Of a DNA stretch of 64,000 nt, positions 63,237 to 64,000 are shown piece after piece; positions within the stretch are counted from its first letter, which is position 1, and each line of letters starts with the position of its first letter. The DNA lies in contig NZ_JAOPFU010000008.1 of the NCBI RefSeq assembly GCF_025515275.1, positions 1-64,000 of the forward strand, written 5' to 3'. Source of the DNA: Catenovulum sp. 2E275 (GTDB lineage Bacteria > Pseudomonadota > Gammaproteobacteria > Enterobacterales > Alteromonadaceae). A program made the position numbers and the translations under genes. The notes under the pieces were generated by a model. That model was not told where the DNA came from and searched no databases. It was given only the letters and a program-made list of their open reading frames with translations.

Positions 63237-63935
63237 TTAAGCCGGTTGAGTTTGTAAGTTAGTTAAGATATTGGTTAAATCTGCAAAGTTATCCAATACC
63301 CACTCTGGGTTTTGTTCAGCAATGTTTTCGCCATAATTATAGCCGTAAGTTAGGCCTACGCTGGCAATGCCTGCTGCTTTAGCGGCTAATATATCGTTGC
63401 GCGAATCACCTACCATAATGCATTGACTTATATCGACTTCCATTTTTTCACAAGCGTAATACAGTTGGTCCGGCAAAGGTTTTTTATTAGCTAAGGTATC
63501 ACCGCCAACACAGACTTCAAAATAATCTAAAATACCTAAGCCTTTGATAATAGGGTTAATAAATTGCTCAGGTTTGTTGGTAACTATTGCTAAACGGTAA
63601 CCTGAATCTTTTAACTCGGCTAAACTTTGTTTTACCCCTGAGTAGAGTTTGGTTTTCACACAAATATTGTTTTGGTAGTTATTTAAAAACATCGCCAAAG
63701 CTTGTTTAGCAAAAGCGGGATCTAAATGTTCTGAAATTTGCTGGCTACCACTCAGCGCCCGTTCAATTAATACTTTTGCGCCATTGCCTACCCAGCCACG
63801 AATAGTTTCTTCTGGAAACTGAGTACGTCCCAGTTCAGCAAGTGTTAAATTAACGGCTAAGGCCAAATCTGGTGCGCTGTCGATTAAAGTGCCATCTAAA
63901 TCAAATAATAAAACGTTTGCTTGTGTCTGACTCAA
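63237..63935 (-). CDS. gph: Phosphoglycolate phosphatase, HAD family
   Basis: This 232-residue cytoplasmic HAD phosphatase has the nucleophile motif LLFDLDGTLIDS (residues 9-20), motif II IVTNKP, the conserved Lys in NKKPLP and motif III MVGDSRNDILAAKAAGI. It matches Gph, which dephosphorylates 2-phosphoglycolate formed during DNA repair. A short helical cap (about 20-80) is as expected. It is a single gene in this window; the 65 bases upstream reach the window edge and may hold its promoter. Confidence 0.92.
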   Translation of the reverse strand: MSQTQANVLLFDLDGTLIDSAPDLALAVNLTLAELGRTQFPEETIRGWVGNGAKVLIERALSGSQQISEHLDPAFAKQALAMFLNNYQNNICVKTKLYSGVKQSLAELKDSGYRLAIVTNKPEQFINPIIKGLGILDYFEVCVGGDTLANKKPLPDQLYYACEKMEVDISQCIMVGDSRNDILAAKAAGIASVGLTYGYNYGENIAEQNPEWVLDNFADLTNILTNLQTQPA

Positions 63936-64000
63936 AATATTATCTCTGTTACTGCCGATTAAAAATGAAGCTGCATTTTAACAGCTTATCTTTGTTTGTC

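Overview
The window looks like a chromosomal segment of a marine, polysaccharide-degrading gammaproteobacterium, most likely Alteromonadales near Catenovulum, Paraglaciecola or similar genera. The evidence is the AT-rich composition, the long TonB-dependent receptors of the TonB-Xanth-Caul type, several LacI regulators sitting among secreted carbohydrate-active enzymes, and short intergenic repeats. The genus is inferred from style, not from a marker gene. No rRNA, tRNA, CRISPR array or insertion sequence was seen.

Layout. 1-14.0 kb is a pectin/rhamnogalacturonan-type utilisation region: a truncated exo-rhamnogalacturonan-lyase-like protein, a LacI regulator, a PL9-like beta-helix lyase, a TonB receptor, a SASA-type carbohydrate esterase, a GH27 alpha-galactosidase and a Gfo/Idh/MocA oxidoreductase. 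Four non-coding sites sharing TGA(C/T)AACGAT suggest one LacI regulon. A decayed minus-strand gene group (2.9-4.4 kb) is embedded in it. 14.1-15.4 kb is a divergent siderophore-interacting-protein/MarR pair. 15.6-23.5 kb is a type I restriction-modification system (hsdR-fic-hsdM-hsdS) with a Fic protein inside it. 23.7-28.9 kb holds an OprC-like copper receptor, a MocR regulator and a CcoG-like ferredoxin membrane protein, possibly a copper-acquisition set. 29.0-30.6 kb is an ECF sigma factor fused to a large membrane domain.

31-53 kb is the most unusual part. A minus-strand series (GH115-like lipoprotein, myo-inositol oxygenase, GH2 beta-galactosidase, GH43, GH97) faces a plus-strand series (PI-PLC-C1-like phospholipase, metallophosphoesterase, TonB receptor, tandem GH43 lipoprotein), with a LacI regulator between them. 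Five exact copies of the palindrome TGACACCGGTGTCA sit upstream of these units, including the regulator itself. Together they suggest a regulon for taking apart an inositol-phosphate-containing glycolipid or phospholipid: a lipase releases the head group, a phosphatase and glycosidases trim it, a TonB receptor imports it, and the oxygenase turns inositol into glucuronate. The substrate is inferred. A LysR/lldD pair lies inside this stretch but carries none of the sites.

53.5-55.0 kb has a secreted alpha/beta hydrolase behind a different perfect palindrome, then a SRPBCC protein. 55.3-62.2 kb is the conserved RDD-SpoIIM-DUF4129-DUF4350-MoxR-DUF58 membrane operon, preceded by a possible 19-residue leader ORF. 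The window ends with a BPSS1780-type membrane protein and phosphoglycolate phosphatase.
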